Assembly: GCF_028728065.1 (NCBI RefSeq)
Contig: NZ_CP117811.1
Coordinates: 2,356,001 to 2,420,000, forward strand
Reading direction: 5' to 3'
Length of the DNA stretch: 64,000 bases
Source of the DNA: Lentisphaera profundi
GTDB lineage: Bacteria; Verrucomicrobiota; Lentisphaeria; Lentisphaerales; Lentisphaeraceae
The notes beneath the pieces were generated by a model. The model was not told the origin of the DNA, did not search any database, and was given only the letters and a program-made list of their open reading frames with translations. Made by a program: the position numbers and the translations under genes. Shown piece after piece: positions 1-10,132 of the stretch (position 1 is the stretch's first letter; each line of letters begins with the position of its first letter).

Positions 1-741
1 GAAAGTAATCAGTGAAAAAACAAGTGCACCTAAATTGATCACAAGCCCCAAATAAGTACACATTCGCAAAGGCAAGACCGAAAAATTGATAAACATATTA
101 AGCCATAAGCGCACGAGTTTTTTCAAGGTATAACCAGACTCACCCTCACCGCGATCCGCATGATCAACTTGCACTTTTGCAATGCGCTTGGTGCTTCTTA
201 AAACTAAGCCATCAAGATAGGGATAGGGACCATCATATTTAATGATTTCATCAATTAGAAAACGATTAATACATTTAAAGCTTGATAAATAAAGATCCTT
301 AGGTTTTTTAAGTAAAGCACAAGCAACGAAATCATTAAATTGACTGCCTAGGTTCCTAAACCAATGATGCTTTTTTTTCTGATAATAGGAATAGACCACA
401 TCAGCTTCACTTGCTTCCATTTTATTGACTAAAGACAAAACCGTATGTGGTGGATTCTGGAAGTCATCATCCATAATAATGGCGCAATCACCCTTAACTT
501 GGTGCAAGCCCGCGAGAACCGCACTATGCTCGCCAAAATTACGGGCTAATTCTACATAAGTGATAATCTCGGGATTGTCTTTTTGTAAGCTCAAACAAAC
601 TTGATGACTATTATCTGGACTACAGTCATTAACCAAGACCACTTGAAATAAACGCTCCTTAAGATGTTTACGCAATTCATCAAAGAGGCCTACAATCGAG
701 CTCTCTCCATTGTATACTGGTATAACTATACTTATATTCAA
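1..741 (-). CDS. Glycosyltransferase family 2 (DPM1/GtrB-like), C-terminus off the left edge
   Basis: A GT-A glycosyltransferase that probably loads a sugar from a nucleotide donor onto a lipid (polyprenyl phosphate) carrier at the inner membrane. Translation gives an N-terminal NISIVIPVYNG strand, an acidic metal-binding motif MDDDFQNP near residues 90-97, and a hydrophobic C-terminal stretch (LGLVINLGALVFSLITF) like the membrane anchor of GtrB/ArnC-type enzymes. The start is TTG at 741, because an in-frame TAG lies three codons upstream and no ATG intervenes. The 3' end lies beyond base 1. It is divergent from the flippase-like gene. Family assignment is firm; the substrate is unknown. Confidence 0.85.
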   Translation of the reverse strand, partial: MNISIVIPVYNGESSIVGLFDELRKHLKERLFQVVLVNDCSPDNSHQVCLSLQKDNPEIITYVELARNFGEHSAVLAGLHQVKGDCAIIMDDDFQNPPHTVLSLVNKMEASEADVVYSYYQKKKHHWFRNLGSQFNDFVACALLKKPKDLYLSSFKCINRFLIDEIIKYDGPYPYLDGLVLRSTKRIAKVQVDHADRGEGESGYTLKKLVRLWLNMFINFSVLPLRMCTYLGLVINLGALVFSLITF

Positions 742-813
742 TTTTATCTACTTTTTTATTTTGACTAGAAGCCAAAATATACCACGACAAGCCACATAAA
801 ACCCCTCCAAGTT

Positions 814-1794
814 ATGCCCTTTTTTGCTAAGCTTAAACAAAAAATCCATATTTTCATACTTCTCATCGTACTCTGTACCATGGGCTCTGTGATCTATAAT
901 CATCTTGATGAACTTAAGCAACTGCCTAAACTCTCTATAGAGCTCTATTTTTTCGCAAGTTTATCTCTTTTATTGATCATTTTTAGCAATGGTTATATCT
1001 ACGATAGCCTAACACAAATTCCCTCATCTAAATTATCTTTTAAGGAATCATGGCACCTAGCCATGGGCACCTCCTTTGGGAATTTATTTGGACCTCCTAA
1101 ATCAGGTTTAGCCCTGCGTGCCTTCATCTTAAAAAAGAAAGGCTTCCCTTACCCATCCTATATAGCGCTCACTCTTGTGGTTTTAATTTTAGCGACTGCC
1201 ATACAAGTTTCTCTTGCGAGCCTAAGTTTTTGTTTTATGAAAGCTATTCCTCAAGAACTACTCAAGGTCTTTTACCTTTGCATCGCCTTGAGCAGCCTCT
1301 GCTTCATAACTCTTTGCCTTCATCGTCATATTAAAAAAATCCACTTAAAAAAATTCCCTTTTAGCCAAGAGATTAGCCAAGCTTTTAGTGATATAATTTC
1401 ACGAAAACGCCCACTACTAAAGGCAATAGCTTTCACTGTTTTCAACACTCTTGTCGGTGCCCTGTTTTTTTATATTCTTTTAGATTTTTTCAATTCCGCT
1501 CTCCCCTTCACTCATTGCCTACTTATTTTCTCTTTATCTGGCTTACTCACGGCCTTGGCCATCACCCCTGGCGCTATAGGATTTTTCGAAGCTCCCGCAC
1601 TCTTTTTTAGCCATGTTTTTCACATCCCCCAAGGCTCCATGATTGCTTGCCTGATTATCTATCGCATGTTTGAGCTTGGCCTCTCATTATTTTTTGGCGG
1701 CTTTAGCTGCACGAGATTTTATCGCCAAGGCTTTAATATCATGAAAAAGTCAGTCCCTGATAAGAAAGAAATACCTCATCAGGCTCTTGATTAG
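814..1794 (+). CDS. Flippase-like (UPF0104 / lysylphosphatidylglycerol synthase TM-domain) membrane protein
   Basis: Polytopic inner-membrane protein of 326 residues with about eight hydrophobic segments. Two family signatures are visible: GNLFGPPKSGLALRAFIL around residues 89-106 and a TPGAIGFFEAP motif near residue 252. In this family such motifs occur in the flippase-like domain of MprF and in free-standing AglD/UPF0104 proteins, often beside glycosyltransferases. A role in moving or presenting lipid-linked sugars is inferred from its neighbours. It is followed by a GT2 gene on the same strand. Confidence 0.75.
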   Translation: MPFFAKLKQKIHIFILLIVLCTMGSVIYNHLDELKQLPKLSIELYFFASLSLLLIIFSNGYIYDSLTQIPSSKLSFKESWHLAMGTSFGNLFGPPKSGLALRAFILKKKGFPYPSYIALTLVVLILATAIQVSLASLSFCFMKAIPQELLKVFYLCIALSSLCFITLCLHRHIKKIHLKKFPFSQEISQAFSDIISRKRPLLKAIAFTVFNTLVGALFFYILLDFFNSALPFTHCLLIFSLSGLLTALAITPGAIGFFEAPALFFSHVFHIPQGSMIACLIIYRMFELGLSLFFGGFSCTRFYRQGFNIMKKSVPDKKEIPHQALD

Positions 1795-1885
1795 AATTAT
1801 TTAAATCAAAATCTCCTTAGCTCAAGTCGATTTTTAAGCTTTGTCCCTTTACACTAAATTATCATTATTTTTATTATCATTTATT

Positions 1886-2611
1886 ATGACTTACGATCTC
1901 ATCACCATCACCTGGAACTCAGAAAAAACACTACAGCGCACACTCGACTCCGTAGCCGCTCAGAAACAAGCGCCTCATCGCTATATTTTCATCGATGGTG
2001 GATCCGAAGATAATACCTGTAAAATTATTGAACAGTTCAAGACTGCTCACCCCGCAATTGATGTGATTTTAGAACAACAAAGGGCCAAAGGGATTTCTCA
2101 AGCCTGGAACCAGGCGCTGCCCTACTTGCAATCCGAACTCGTGGCTTTGCTCAATAGTGATGATTGGTGGTTGGATGATACCATGTCCCGCGTGCTTCAT
2201 CACTTCAACAACGATCCAAGCAGCGATATTCTCTCGGGCTCCATCCTTTACACCCAAAACGAAAATGACCCCGCCCCCAAATTAATGAGAACGAGGTCAT
2301 TGAAACTCTTTCCAGTGCTGATGCCGATCATGCATCCCGCCTGCTTTATCAAAAAATCAGTCTATGATGAAATTGGTGGCTTTGACGAAGAACTCAAGAC
2401 TTCGATGGATTACGACTTCATCTATCGTTGCTTAAACGCTAAATGCCACTTTAAAAGTGTTAACGAAGTCTTCACCTATATGCAAGCCGGCGGTATGGCC
2501 AACGCCAATCGCATTCGTGCTCGACAAGAAACGCGTGATGTAGCGCTCAAGCACGGCCCTCTTTGTATACCGCGAGTTGCCTATCTAGCCAGAGTTTTAA
2601 GGAATCGGTGA
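1886..2611 (+). CDS. Glycosyltransferase family 2 (WcaA-like)
   Basis: A 241-residue GT-A enzyme. It opens with the Rossmann-like strand MTYDLITITWNSE, then FIDGGSEDNT, and carries the donor and metal motif LLNSDDWWL near residue 93. A MHPACFIKK stretch and an E-rich acceptor region (FDEELKTSMDYDF) follow, typical of small soluble GT2 proteins. The ATG at 1886 is preferred over an upstream TTG at 1841, because the first 15 residues of the longer frame are hydrophobic and precede the usual family N-terminus. Its 3' end overlaps the convergent GT8-like gene by 15 bp. The transferred sugar is unknown. Confidence 0.85.
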   Translation: MTYDLITITWNSEKTLQRTLDSVAAQKQAPHRYIFIDGGSEDNTCKIIEQFKTAHPAIDVILEQQRAKGISQAWNQALPYLQSELVALLNSDDWWLDDTMSRVLHHFNNDPSSDILSGSILYTQNENDPAPKLMRTRSLKLFPVLMPIMHPACFIKKSVYDEIGGFDEELKTSMDYDFIYRCLNAKCHFKSVNEVFTYMQAGGMANANRIRARQETRDVALKHGPLCIPRVAYLARVLRNR

Positions 2612-3574
2612 ATCAACATGAATGATATCTCCCTGCCGTCTTTTCAAAAATAGCTTCAAATGCTTTTTAAAAAGTCCTATTAAGCCCACTTGCTGCCCAC
2701 GAATCGAGGTGATGGGCACATCCGAAATTTCGATTAAACGATTGATGTAAGGAATATATAAAGCATTGATGAGTACGTTTTTATTCGTTCCGACAAAATA
2801 CGTACTAAGGTGACAGTCAAACTCCCTCATATTAAGTTGCTTTAATCCGTGAAAATGGTAGAACAGGAGAGCTTGTGTGTCCACTACCACTGCCTCACTC
2901 ACTATCTCCAAATGATAATTACCCGCATTCCAAGGGGCTAAATTAGCACCAGGATGAGTAATGATTTTCACACCGTCAAAAGTGCTTGGCCAAGTATCCA
3001 AATATTTTTGATCCGCAAAACGATCATCCTCATGTTTATCATAACACCACTCAATACATTTCTCCCGCCACTCATTCAAGCATTTCAGCCCTTCATCGTT
3101 ATACTTCCAAGTAATCCAGCCAACGTTATAGACTCCATTTTTAACTGCCCCCTTTTTCAGCATACCTTCTGTATAATTGTGGGGTATAATCGCAATATTG
3201 GCATCCCCAATTTCCTCAAAAACCTTTTCAAATGAATCAAAAAAATAAAGATCTGCATCTAAGTAAGTAATGCTTCCTATATTTTCTCCTGTAGCTAAGA
3301 CATAAAGAGGTAGACAGGGACTCATTGTGAAAAAATATTCAACGCGACTACGGCTTGATTCACATTTTTTAAGTTGAGGATCAAAAATTTCAAGCTCTTC
3401 TAAGCGAACTAATTTAACATGACGCAAATTCCGCTCTAGCATTGACTCATAACATTTATCCGACAAGCAAAGTACCCAAAGAGTAAACTCATCGCCATGT
3501 TCACTCAATGACTTATAGAGTAACAGACCCCTCGACAGAAAATTATGATCAAAATAGGTACACAAATGTCGCAT
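2597..3574 (-). CDS. GT8-like nucleotide-diphospho-sugar transferase
   Basis: About 325 residues. It begins with CTYFDHNFLSRGLLLYKSL, the pattern of retaining GT8-like enzymes that watch glycans grow, and has the DxD metal motif in TYLDADLYFF near residue 100. It ends with a short basic tail. The start at 3574 sits two bases after the stop of the upstream methyltransferase gene, indicating coupled translation; the longer frame would run into that gene. A paralogue with the same layout is at 10917-11849, and both are the last gene of a repeated three-gene module. It probably adds one sugar of the O-chain; the donor is unknown. Confidence 0.75.
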   Translation of the reverse strand: MRHLCTYFDHNFLSRGLLLYKSLSEHGDEFTLWVLCLSDKCYESMLERNLRHVKLVRLEELEIFDPQLKKCESSRSRVEYFFTMSPCLPLYVLATGENIGSITYLDADLYFFDSFEKVFEEIGDANIAIIPHNYTEGMLKKGAVKNGVYNVGWITWKYNDEGLKCLNEWREKCIEWCYDKHEDDRFADQKYLDTWPSTFDGVKIITHPGANLAPWNAGNYHLEIVSEAVVVDTQALLFYHFHGLKQLNMREFDCHLSTYFVGTNKNVLINALYIPYINRLIEISDVPITSIRGQQVGLIGLFKKHLKLFLKRRQGDIIHVDSPIP

Positions 3575-3576
3575 AA

Positions 3577-4353
3577 CTAATCTTTCCGCCGATAAATAAA
3601 ACCTTTGCAATTAAACCCGCTAGTACTTTCTGGTGAGTCATACTGCGCTATCAGATCAAAATAAGGTTCTAAAAAAGTATGTACGGAAGCTTCGGTCAAT
3701 AACCGTAAGGGATAACTAGCAGGATAGATTTTTGATGAGACCTTTTGTATTGCAATCCGCTCTTGTGTACTCGGCGAAAACAATGTCCGATCGAGACAAA
3801 TGAAGCGACAGCGTGTAGCCATTGCTTGCTCCAGAATTTCCCAAGGGTTTTCGAGATACTGCAGAACACTGCTCATCAAAATGATATCAACCTTATGCAC
3901 ATCTGCAAATGCCCTAGAAAATTTCAAGCGATCCGTCACAAACTCCGCGTTTCCACATTCGACAAATTTTTCTTGTTCGATAACGGTCCAACGATGATCT
4001 ATAGATTCTAGCCAGTCTCGGTAATAATAATAGGAACAACCGAGTGCGCCCCCAAAATCGACCACGTGCAGTTTATTGTCTTCCACCGCGCGTAAAACCG
4101 TGCAAAGTACTGGCCAAGAGTACGGAATTTCATCTAGTAACACCGAGTCTCTTTCTGCCACTCGATGTCCATCGCGTACTTGCCACATCGCTTCACGTAC
4201 TTTCTGAAAAATATTTTGACTATCATAACCACCACTAGCACGCGTGGCATCTTCCCAAGAAGAATAATGACCCTTAATCGAATAAGCTGCCATCAAGCGC
4301 TGCAGTGCGACTGTCACGAACGGAGGCAAAACTTTTTTTATCAAAGCTTTCAT
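3577..4353 (-). CDS. TIGR04325-family methyltransferase
   Basis: A putative SAM-dependent methyltransferase of surface-polysaccharide loci (258 aa). Visible family signatures are YSSWEDATRASGGYD near residue 30, AERDSVLLDEIPYSWPVL, and the glycine-rich SAM-binding loop VVDFGGALGCSYYYY around residue 98. Its start overlaps the stop of the upstream glycosyltransferase by one base (TAATG on the minus strand). A full paralogue lies at 11846-12676, and the stump of a third copy lies at 17463-17573. The target, probably a sugar hydroxyl or amine of the O-chain, cannot be read from sequence. Confidence 0.8.
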   Translation of the reverse strand: MKALIKKVLPPFVTVALQRLMAAYSIKGHYSSWEDATRASGGYDSQNIFQKVREAMWQVRDGHRVAERDSVLLDEIPYSWPVLCTVLRAVEDNKLHVVDFGGALGCSYYYYRDWLESIDHRWTVIEQEKFVECGNAEFVTDRLKFSRAFADVHKVDIILMSSVLQYLENPWEILEQAMATRCRFICLDRTLFSPSTQERIAIQKVSSKIYPASYPLRLLTEASVHTFLEPYFDLIAQYDSPESTSGFNCKGFIYRRKD

Positions 4354-5270
4354 TAAATTTTATTCTTTGCCGTTGGTGTGAATTTAGATAAAACAAAACG
4401 TTTAAGCCTCGATGTGAAGCTGCTATAGCCGCCTAAATGTTTTGCCACAATGCCCCTAGCATAAGCATCTTCTTGCAACTCTCGAGGAAAATAACTTATG
4501 GGCTCCTTGCGCAAACTCACATCAAATTCTGCTAGCGATGGACAGTGAACCCCCGTACCATCTACACCTATATTATGCACTAAGCTAATACCCGGATAAA
4601 GACCCAGTTTATTGTGTAGAAAAGTTGATGCATACCAACGTATTGCCCATGAGTTAACATGTCCAGAAATTTGCTCCTCGAGCATTTGAGTATATCTGAA
4701 ATTTCCATCCAAATCAAAGCTATTACCCAAATGATCTTTTGTTAATTTCTCTAATAAGTTTGCTCCATCGCGTTCAAACAACTCCCAACTTTCCCTCCAG
4801 GTCGCCCAACCCCAACAATCTGACATCTGTAAGAAAAAGGCTTCTGGAAGTGTTTCTTTAACTGGATACATATAAGCATTTATACTGGCGACTGCATCAT
4901 CCGACTGATAACGTTCCAAACCCTCATTCATATATTTTAAAAAAAATGGTGAAGTGACCATATCATCTTCCAAAACAATCACTTTCCCATACTCATTTAC
5001 GACTTTACTAACCCCCGATATAATCGACTCCGCCAGCCCTAAATTTTTTTTCTGTTCAATAATTTTAATCGACTTAAAACTATTAATTGTCTTGATATAC
5101 TTTCGTACATTTTGTACTTCCTCAACCTGATCATCATTTTTAGGCGCATCCGAAAATATAATTAAATCACTCAGTGGAGCTTCAATATTCATTTTTAAGG
5201 CATCAATAGTTTGACGTGTATGATTTACACGGTTATAGACAAAAATAACTATGGGTGCATAACTAGGCAT
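4353..5270 (-). CDS. GNT-I/GT2-like glycosyltransferase
   Basis: A 305-residue GT-A glycosyltransferase. APIVIFVYNRVNHTRQTIDAL opens the nucleotide-binding fold (shown here in part), followed by IIFSDAPKNDDQ and the acidic motif VIVLEDDMVTSPFFL near residue 100. A WGWATWRESW motif and a C-terminal block NSWAIRWYASTF follow. The same C-terminal block is found fused to a methyltransferase at 12673-13617, which marks a recombination product. First gene of the module GT / TIGR04325 methyltransferase / GT8-like. Acceptor and donor are unknown. Confidence 0.8.
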   Translation of the reverse strand: MPSYAPIVIFVYNRVNHTRQTIDALKMNIEAPLSDLIIFSDAPKNDDQVEEVQNVRKYIKTINSFKSIKIIEQKKNLGLAESIISGVSKVVNEYGKVIVLEDDMVTSPFFLKYMNEGLERYQSDDAVASINAYMYPVKETLPEAFFLQMSDCWGWATWRESWELFERDGANLLEKLTKDHLGNSFDLDGNFRYTQMLEEQISGHVNSWAIRWYASTFLHNKLGLYPGISLVHNIGVDGTGVHCPSLAEFDVSLRKEPISYFPRELQEDAYARGIVAKHLGGYSSFTSRLKRFVLSKFTPTAKNKI

Positions 5271-5357
5271 ATTTATTTATCCACATTTTGGATGACTTGT
5301 GTAACTTCACTTGCATCGCTAGAGAATGACGTTTGAAATTTTTGCCGTGAACTAGTT

Positions 5358-6143
5358 TCATACAGTGACCTTCTCTACGAGCATGACATTATTTAAATAT
5401 AAATTATTGTTCTTGGGCAATAATAGGCTCATGAATAAAGTCATAATATTCAAGGGTGCTATCAGTAGTAAAGTCAAAAGTAAATTCAACCACTTCATTT
5501 TTGGAAATAATCCATATACATAAGCAATAAATAACTGTGCACAGGTTTCAAAGGCTGTTCCACTCTTATGGGCTTGAAGTATTTTAAAGCCATGTTTTTC
5601 AAGCAATGATATTATCCCATAAGATGAGTACCTAGCAAAATCATGAGGTACTTCATGCTCTTCCCAAGCAAAAGGAATGGTAAACAAAAGTTTCCCTCCT
5701 GGTTTTAGCACCCTATGGAGCTCCTCCAGAATTTGCTCTAGGTTAAATATATGTTCAAAAACCTCGGAAGCAAAAAGGGCATCTACACTCGATTCCTCGA
5801 AGGGTATTTTTTTGCCATCATAATAAATTTTCCCTTCTTGTTCTTCACACTCATGACCACTCTCTGCATAATCGAGCCCCGTATAAGTAGCTACATTAAA
5901 CAATTCCTTGTAGGGCATAGCTCCACAACCGAAATCAATAAGATCTCCCTTTAATTCATGGCTGAGTAGCTTAAGTTTTTTATGCAGTCCATTACGTACG
6001 AAATAAAAAGGATTTATAAATAAGCCTAAAAAACTAGGCAAAAATAGCTCTCTATGATACAAGTTTCTGAGTTGTTTTTTCAATGATGCCCTAACGTTTA
6101 GTTTATATTGACTGTGTAAGCTTAAATATTGAATTCGTTTCAC
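5358..6143 (-). CDS. Class I SAM-dependent methyltransferase (Methyltransf_11 type)
   Basis: A 261-residue enzyme with a SAM-binding loop LIDFGCGAMPYKELF near residue 68, an acidic strand end TGLDYAESG, ALFASEVFEHIF and LHRVLKPGGKLLFTIPF, which together make motifs I to IV of class I methyltransferases. The last ~45 residues are strongly hydrophobic (LLLTLLLIAPLNIMTLFMSLLL), suggesting attachment to the inner membrane. It may methylate a lipid-linked O-chain sugar; the substrate is inferred only from the cluster. Downstream (5271-5357) is a short spacer before the next glycosyltransferase. Confidence 0.8.
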   Translation of the reverse strand: MKRIQYLSLHSQYKLNVRASLKKQLRNLYHRELFLPSFLGLFINPFYFVRNGLHKKLKLLSHELKGDLIDFGCGAMPYKELFNVATYTGLDYAESGHECEEQEGKIYYDGKKIPFEESSVDALFASEVFEHIFNLEQILEELHRVLKPGGKLLFTIPFAWEEHEVPHDFARYSSYGIISLLEKHGFKILQAHKSGTAFETCAQLFIAYVYGLFPKMKWLNLLLTLLLIAPLNIMTLFMSLLLPKNNNLYLNNVMLVEKVTV

Positions 6144-6313
6144 GATTAATCAACTAAGCTGTAAGATGAGTGCAATGTACTCATATGGCCTGATCAAGAA
6201 ATGACAATCCTTGTCGAGGGGCGGGGGGGGATGAAGCCCCATAAAACCAATAACTGCGTTATCTACCTAATCGTGGATCCGTTTTGATTGTAGTTTTAAA
6301 GCGTATAATTAAA

Positions 6314-7171
6314 TTACTCATCACATTTTCTGCTCATCACATTTAAAATAATCAGCTTAAGCGTAACCGCCCAAACCTTAAATAAATTTTGGGGTAAATA
6401 GGGCCAAGGACAGGCTAGTACAAGAAAGCTAGTCCTATATATCGGATTGATCGGACACTTCTTCGAAAATAAGCGCCACAGAAAATCCAGTAAATTTTCC
6501 GCCCCTTTTTCAGGGTGATGGTAACCAGATATTGAGCTATCCGAATAAAGTCGGAAGGCTTCATCCGTCTTCAATTTATATCCCTTCGTGAATGCCCTCA
6601 TAGTAAATTCGTAATCCGATAAGTAATGCGGTAGCAAGCGGGGATAAAAACCCCCTATCGCTAGGAAGTCTTCAAGCTTTAATATGAGTCCGCGAGTCGA
6701 AAGACAATTAATTTCTGATGCTTCTTTCGCTTGCTTAAAGGAAAACTGTCGCCAATCAACATGCACGCCGGCATCAATTTTCTCGCGACTTTTTTTGCAG
6801 TAGGCCTCGGCCAAAAATAGGCTATTAGGCTCTAAGCCCTGCACGCCCATGGCAAAAAAATCACTTGTTAATTCTACATCATTATTTAAAAAAATGACTA
6901 AGTCATTGTCATTAACGCTATTGGATTGAAAATATTTGTAGGATTGATGTAGCGAGCCACCCCACCACAAGTTGCCCTGCCCTTGAAGCAGAATACTATC
7001 CGGAAAATATTCCTGGCATAATGAAAGTGATTCATCCGTTGATCCATCATCAACTAAAATGAGCTGAAAATTCTCGTAACTTTGAGCTTTTAGACTCTCT
7101 AAAAATTCTCGGGAAACTCCATTAAAAAATGGTAGCACCACATATAGTTTTGAGCTTTTAACTTCATTCAT
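6314..7171 (-). CDS. Glycosyltransferase family 2 (rhamnosyltransferase-like)
   Basis: A 285-residue GT-A enzyme. It starts with LYVVLPFFNGVSREFLESLK, then LILVDDGSTDESL, and has an acidic motif IFLNNDVELTSDFF near residue 90, the pattern of rhamnosyl and related GT2 transferases. The C-terminus has a hydrophobic, basic region that may bind the membrane. It starts 10 bp after the preceding methyltransferase gene ends, so the two are probably co-transcribed. The actual sugar cannot be told. Confidence 0.82.
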   Translation of the reverse strand: MNEVKSSKLYVVLPFFNGVSREFLESLKAQSYENFQLILVDDGSTDESLSLCQEYFPDSILLQGQGNLWWGGSLHQSYKYFQSNSVNDNDLVIFLNNDVELTSDFFAMGVQGLEPNSLFLAEAYCKKSREKIDAGVHVDWRQFSFKQAKEASEINCLSTRGLILKLEDFLAIGGFYPRLLPHYLSDYEFTMRAFTKGYKLKTDEAFRLYSDSSISGYHHPEKGAENLLDFLWRLFSKKCPINPIYRTSFLVLACPWPYLPQNLFKVWAVTLKLIILNVMSRKCDE

Positions 7172-7180
7172 TTATTTAAC

Positions 7181-8176
7181 TCAATCAGATGTTTTCTTTC
7201 TGAGCACGACGGTGATCGAGTCGCCTCGACCAAGCTTATCTGCTAAATAATCAAAAGGCAGGCATATTAAGGATATCGTCGCCCACACCATATTTTTTAG
7301 ATGGCCTTTTAAACTTTTTTTAGCTGGTGCGCTATCATGATTAGTAGCACTTTCAAGCACCGCTTTCTCAGCTGCCCAAATACGATTCGCCTCTCCCTTC
7401 TTGGGGTATTTCCATAAGGACCTAATTTGCATGCGACTCCAAATGGGTGGTGTCACAGTTTTATAATCGATAATTTCTAAATCGCTCATCTTAGCTAAAG
7501 CGCTAATAGATTTTTTTGTAAAGAAGTTAATATGATACGGGACGTGCCAGTTAATCCAAAATCGCCCGAAGATTCGTCGATGCCATGAATTTAAGTTTGG
7601 AAATGAAAGCACGATCAAGCCATTTTTACTCAAGCGCTCGGTGGCCGCATTTAAAAAAGCTTTTGGATCTGGCGTATGCTCCAAGACTTGATTTGCGGTA
7701 ATGACATCAAAGCTCATACCAGGAAAGGGTTTGTCTTCCAAAAATGCACTCTCCACTTCTAAATCTAATTCTGCAGCAATTTTTTTTGCACTCGGATCGG
7801 GATCTAAGCCAAAGGTTTCAAAGCCCAAAAGCTTCATGGCGTATAAAAAATAGCAGGCCCCCGCGCCCACATCCAAGAGCTTGGCACTTGGCTTTAGGAG
7901 ATCGATGGGGAAGCCCTCGGCACCTTTCTTATCGGCGATTTGCGTTGGATTCATCCCTGTGAAATTATTGCGTACTTGCGCCGCATTGGTTTTACTATGC
8001 GGGTAATATTTTTCATATAACTCAGGTATCTCTCGGCTCTCTAAAGGCGGAGTTGTTTGCGCAAACTGACATTGCTTGCAATACATAATATCAAAATACT
8101 TGGGATAAGCAAAACGATCATCATACATATTTTTATGTAGTAATCTTAACGCTGCCTTACAAAGTGTACACTTCAT
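7181..8176 (-). CDS. Class I SAM-dependent methyltransferase with N-terminal zinc-ribbon
   Basis: A 331-residue methyltransferase. Four cysteines at the N-terminus (CTLCK near residue 3 and YCKQC near residue 33) look like the small zinc domain of sugar C-methyltransferase-like proteins. A class I fold follows with [15 protein letters not shown] near residue 99, [13 protein letters not shown] and [18 protein letters not shown]. The C-terminal part has a hydrophobic helix ([16 protein letters not shown]). It overlaps the upstream rfbA by four bases, so the two are translationally linked. It could act on the dTDP-amino sugar made by the adjacent enzymes, which is inference from position. Confidence 0.78.
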   Translation of the reverse strand: MKCTLCKAALRLLHKNMYDDRFAYPKYFDIMYCKQCQFAQTTPPLESREIPELYEKYYPHSKTNAAQVRNNFTGMNPTQIADKKGAEGFPIDLLKPSAKLLDVGAGACYFLYAMKLLGFETFGLDPDPSAKKIAAELDLEVESAFLEDKPFPGMSFDVITANQVLEHTPDPKAFLNAATERLSKNGLIVLSFPNLNSWHRRIFGRFWINWHVPYHINFFTKKSISALAKMSDLEIIDYKTVTPPIWSRMQIRSLWKYPKKGEANRIWAAEKAVLESATNHDSAPAKKSLKGHLKNMVWATISLICLPFDYLADKLGRGDSITVVLRKKTSD

Positions 8177-9066
8177 TTACCGATTCTCGGGGACGTAACG
8201 ATTTTTTTTAGGTATTGACCATAGTCAGTTTTCTGTAAGCGTTCACTCGCGGCAACTATATCATCTTTGCTCAACCAATCATTCATATAAGCTATTTCTT
8301 CCAAACAAGCTACTTTTAAGCCCTGTCGATCATCCAAAGTATGGATAAACTGACTTGCCTGCAATAAACTTTGATGCGTGCCCGTATCTAACCAGGCAAT
8401 GCCTCGACCAAAGATTTCTACCTGCAGATCGCCACGTTCGAGGTAGGCTTGATTAATACTGGTTATTTCCAGTTCACCACGCGCTGATGGCTTCACCTTC
8501 TTGGCAATTTCAATCACATCATTATCATAAAAATAGAGGCCCGTAACCGCATAATTAGACTTTGGTGATTGCGGTTTTTCCTCAAGCGATAAAACGTCTC
8601 CCGCTTCATTAAAGGATACCACCCCATATCTTTCCGGATCGCGTACGCAACAGCCAAAGACCGTGGCTCCCTTTTCCTGCTTGCCTGCTTCTAGTAAAAT
8701 ATTAATGAGACTTTCGCCATAAAAAATATTATCTCCTAAAATCAAGGTGCAGGGTGATTGCCCAATGAATTTTTCTCCGATAATAAAGGCTTGCGCTAAA
8801 CCCTCGGGCTTTTCCTGGATTTCATACTCAAGATGAACTCCAAAGGTCTCTCCTGTACCTAACAATTTTTGAAATGAATTTAAATCTTCTGGACTTGTAA
8901 TAATAAGTATTTCACGAATCCCTGCTAACATCAAAACCGACAAGGGATAATAAATCATCGGCTTATCATAAACGGGCAAAAGCTGTTTATTCACGCCTAG
9001 GGTGACGGGATGTAAACGTGTCCCCGAACCACCCGCTAAAATAATGCCCTTTCTATTCATTTCCAT
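8173..9066 (-). CDS. rfbA: Glucose-1-phosphate thymidylyltransferase
   Basis: RmlA/RfbA joins dTTP and glucose-1-phosphate to make dTDP-glucose, the entry to dTDP-6-deoxy and amino sugars. The N-terminal signature [13 protein letters not shown] is followed by [26 protein letters not shown] near residue 110 and the sugar-binding [18 protein letters not shown]. Full length at 297 residues. Two starts are possible (9066 or 9060); the gene overlaps the stop of the aminotransferase gene by 14 bases. The next enzyme of the path, dTDP-glucose 4,6-dehydratase (RmlB), is absent from the window. Confidence 0.95.
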   Translation of the reverse strand: MEMNRKGIILAGGSGTRLHPVTLGVNKQLLPVYDKPMIYYPLSVLMLAGIREILIITSPEDLNSFQKLLGTGETFGVHLEYEIQEKPEGLAQAFIIGEKFIGQSPCTLILGDNIFYGESLINILLEAGKQEKGATVFGCCVRDPERYGVVSFNEAGDVLSLEEKPQSPKSNYAVTGLYFYDNDVIEIAKKVKPSARGELEITSINQAYLERGDLQVEIFGRGIAWLDTGTHQSLLQASQFIHTLDDRQGLKVACLEEIAYMNDWLSKDDIVAASERLQKTDYGQYLKKIVTSPRIGK

Positions 9067-10132
9067 AAGCCCTTACTGCCTCAATAACTCGTTCAATTTC
9101 CTCATCTTCCAACTCCGGTGCAATTGGTAAGGACACAAGTTTCTTTGTCAGTTCATCTACTTTGGGGTTATCTAATCTTGCATATCCAAAGGCAGCCTGT
9201 TCACTTACTGGATAAGGATAGTGGATCAAAGTTTCAATACCCTTTTTCTCCATAAAGCTGATAAATGCGTCTCGGTTTTTGACTTTAATGGGAAATAAGT
9301 GAAATACCGAACCCTCTTTGAAATCTAATAAATATTTTTCTGGCAAGCCCTTTAAATACTTTTTTGCGAGCTCGACTCGTCTCAAATTCCCCGCATCTAA
9401 ATACTTAAGTTTAACATTCAGTATTGCAGCCTGCATTTCATCTAGGCGACTATTCAACCCGCGCCTTTCATGAACATAACGTCGCGTTTGACCATAATTC
9501 CTAAGCTCGAGCAACGTTTCATAATCTTGCTTAGAATTCGTGCAAATCGCACCCGCGTCACCATAGGCACCCAAATTTTTGGTTGGATAAAATGAAAAAC
9601 TCGATAGGCGCCCAAAAGTACCTGTAGTACGTCCTTTGTATTGCGCTCCTATCGATTGGGCACAATCTTCAACTACCTCCAGTTTATGTACCTCCGCAAT
9701 AGCCATAATCTGATTCATCTCACAGCTTTGCCCATAAAGATGTACGGGTATAATCACTTTGGTTTTTTTGCTAATCGCAGCTTCTATACACTGAGCATCA
9801 ATCAGGCCAGTTTTTACATCTACATCCACGGCGATTGGTATTGCTCCCAATGCTTGAATTGCCGTTATTGTGGGATAGGCAGTTAAATCGCTCGTAATCA
9901 CTTCATCACCAGGACCAAGGCCAATGCACATTAGACTGAGTATCAAGGCATCCGTTCCCGAGGCCACACCGACGGCATATTTCGTGCCCACGTAAGAAGC
10001 AAGTGACTTTTCGAAACTGCTTAATTCCTTACCTAGGATATACCAACCACTTTTTAGTACCTTCTTCAGCGCCATATCGATCTCGTCTTCCAGAGCTTGG
10101 TACTGACGATCAAAATTATTAAACTTAACCAT
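9053..10132 (-). CDS. fdtB: DegT/DnrJ/EryC1-family dTDP-3-amino-3,6-dideoxyhexose transaminase (FdtB/QdtB-like)
   Basis: A PLP-dependent sugar aminotransferase of 359 residues. The PLP lysine is K185 in [16 protein letters not shown] and the cofactor-binding acid is D156 in [17 protein letters not shown] near residue 55 binds the phosphate. It follows fdtA with no gap (stop and start adjacent at 10132/10133), the arrangement expected for the FdtA-FdtB pair. There FdtA moves the keto group to C3 and FdtB aminates it, giving dTDP-3-amino-3,6-dideoxy-galactose or -glucose. Whether the product is the galactose (Fdt) or glucose (Qdt) form cannot be decided here. Confidence 0.82.
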   Translation of the reverse strand: MVKFNNFDRQYQALEDEIDMALKKVLKSGWYILGKELSSFEKSLASYVGTKYAVGVASGTDALILSLMCIGLGPGDEVITSDLTAYPTITAIQALGAIPIAVDVDVKTGLIDAQCIEAAISKKTKVIIPVHLYGQSCEMNQIMAIAEVHKLEVVEDCAQSIGAQYKGRTTGTFGRLSSFSFYPTKNLGAYGDAGAICTNSKQDYETLLELRNYGQTRRYVHERRGLNSRLDEMQAAILNVKLKYLDAGNLRRVELAKKYLKGLPEKYLLDFKEGSVFHLFPIKVKNRDAFISFMEKKGIETLIHYPYPVSEQAAFGYARLDNPKVDELTKKLVSLPIAPELEDEEIERVIEAVRAYGNE

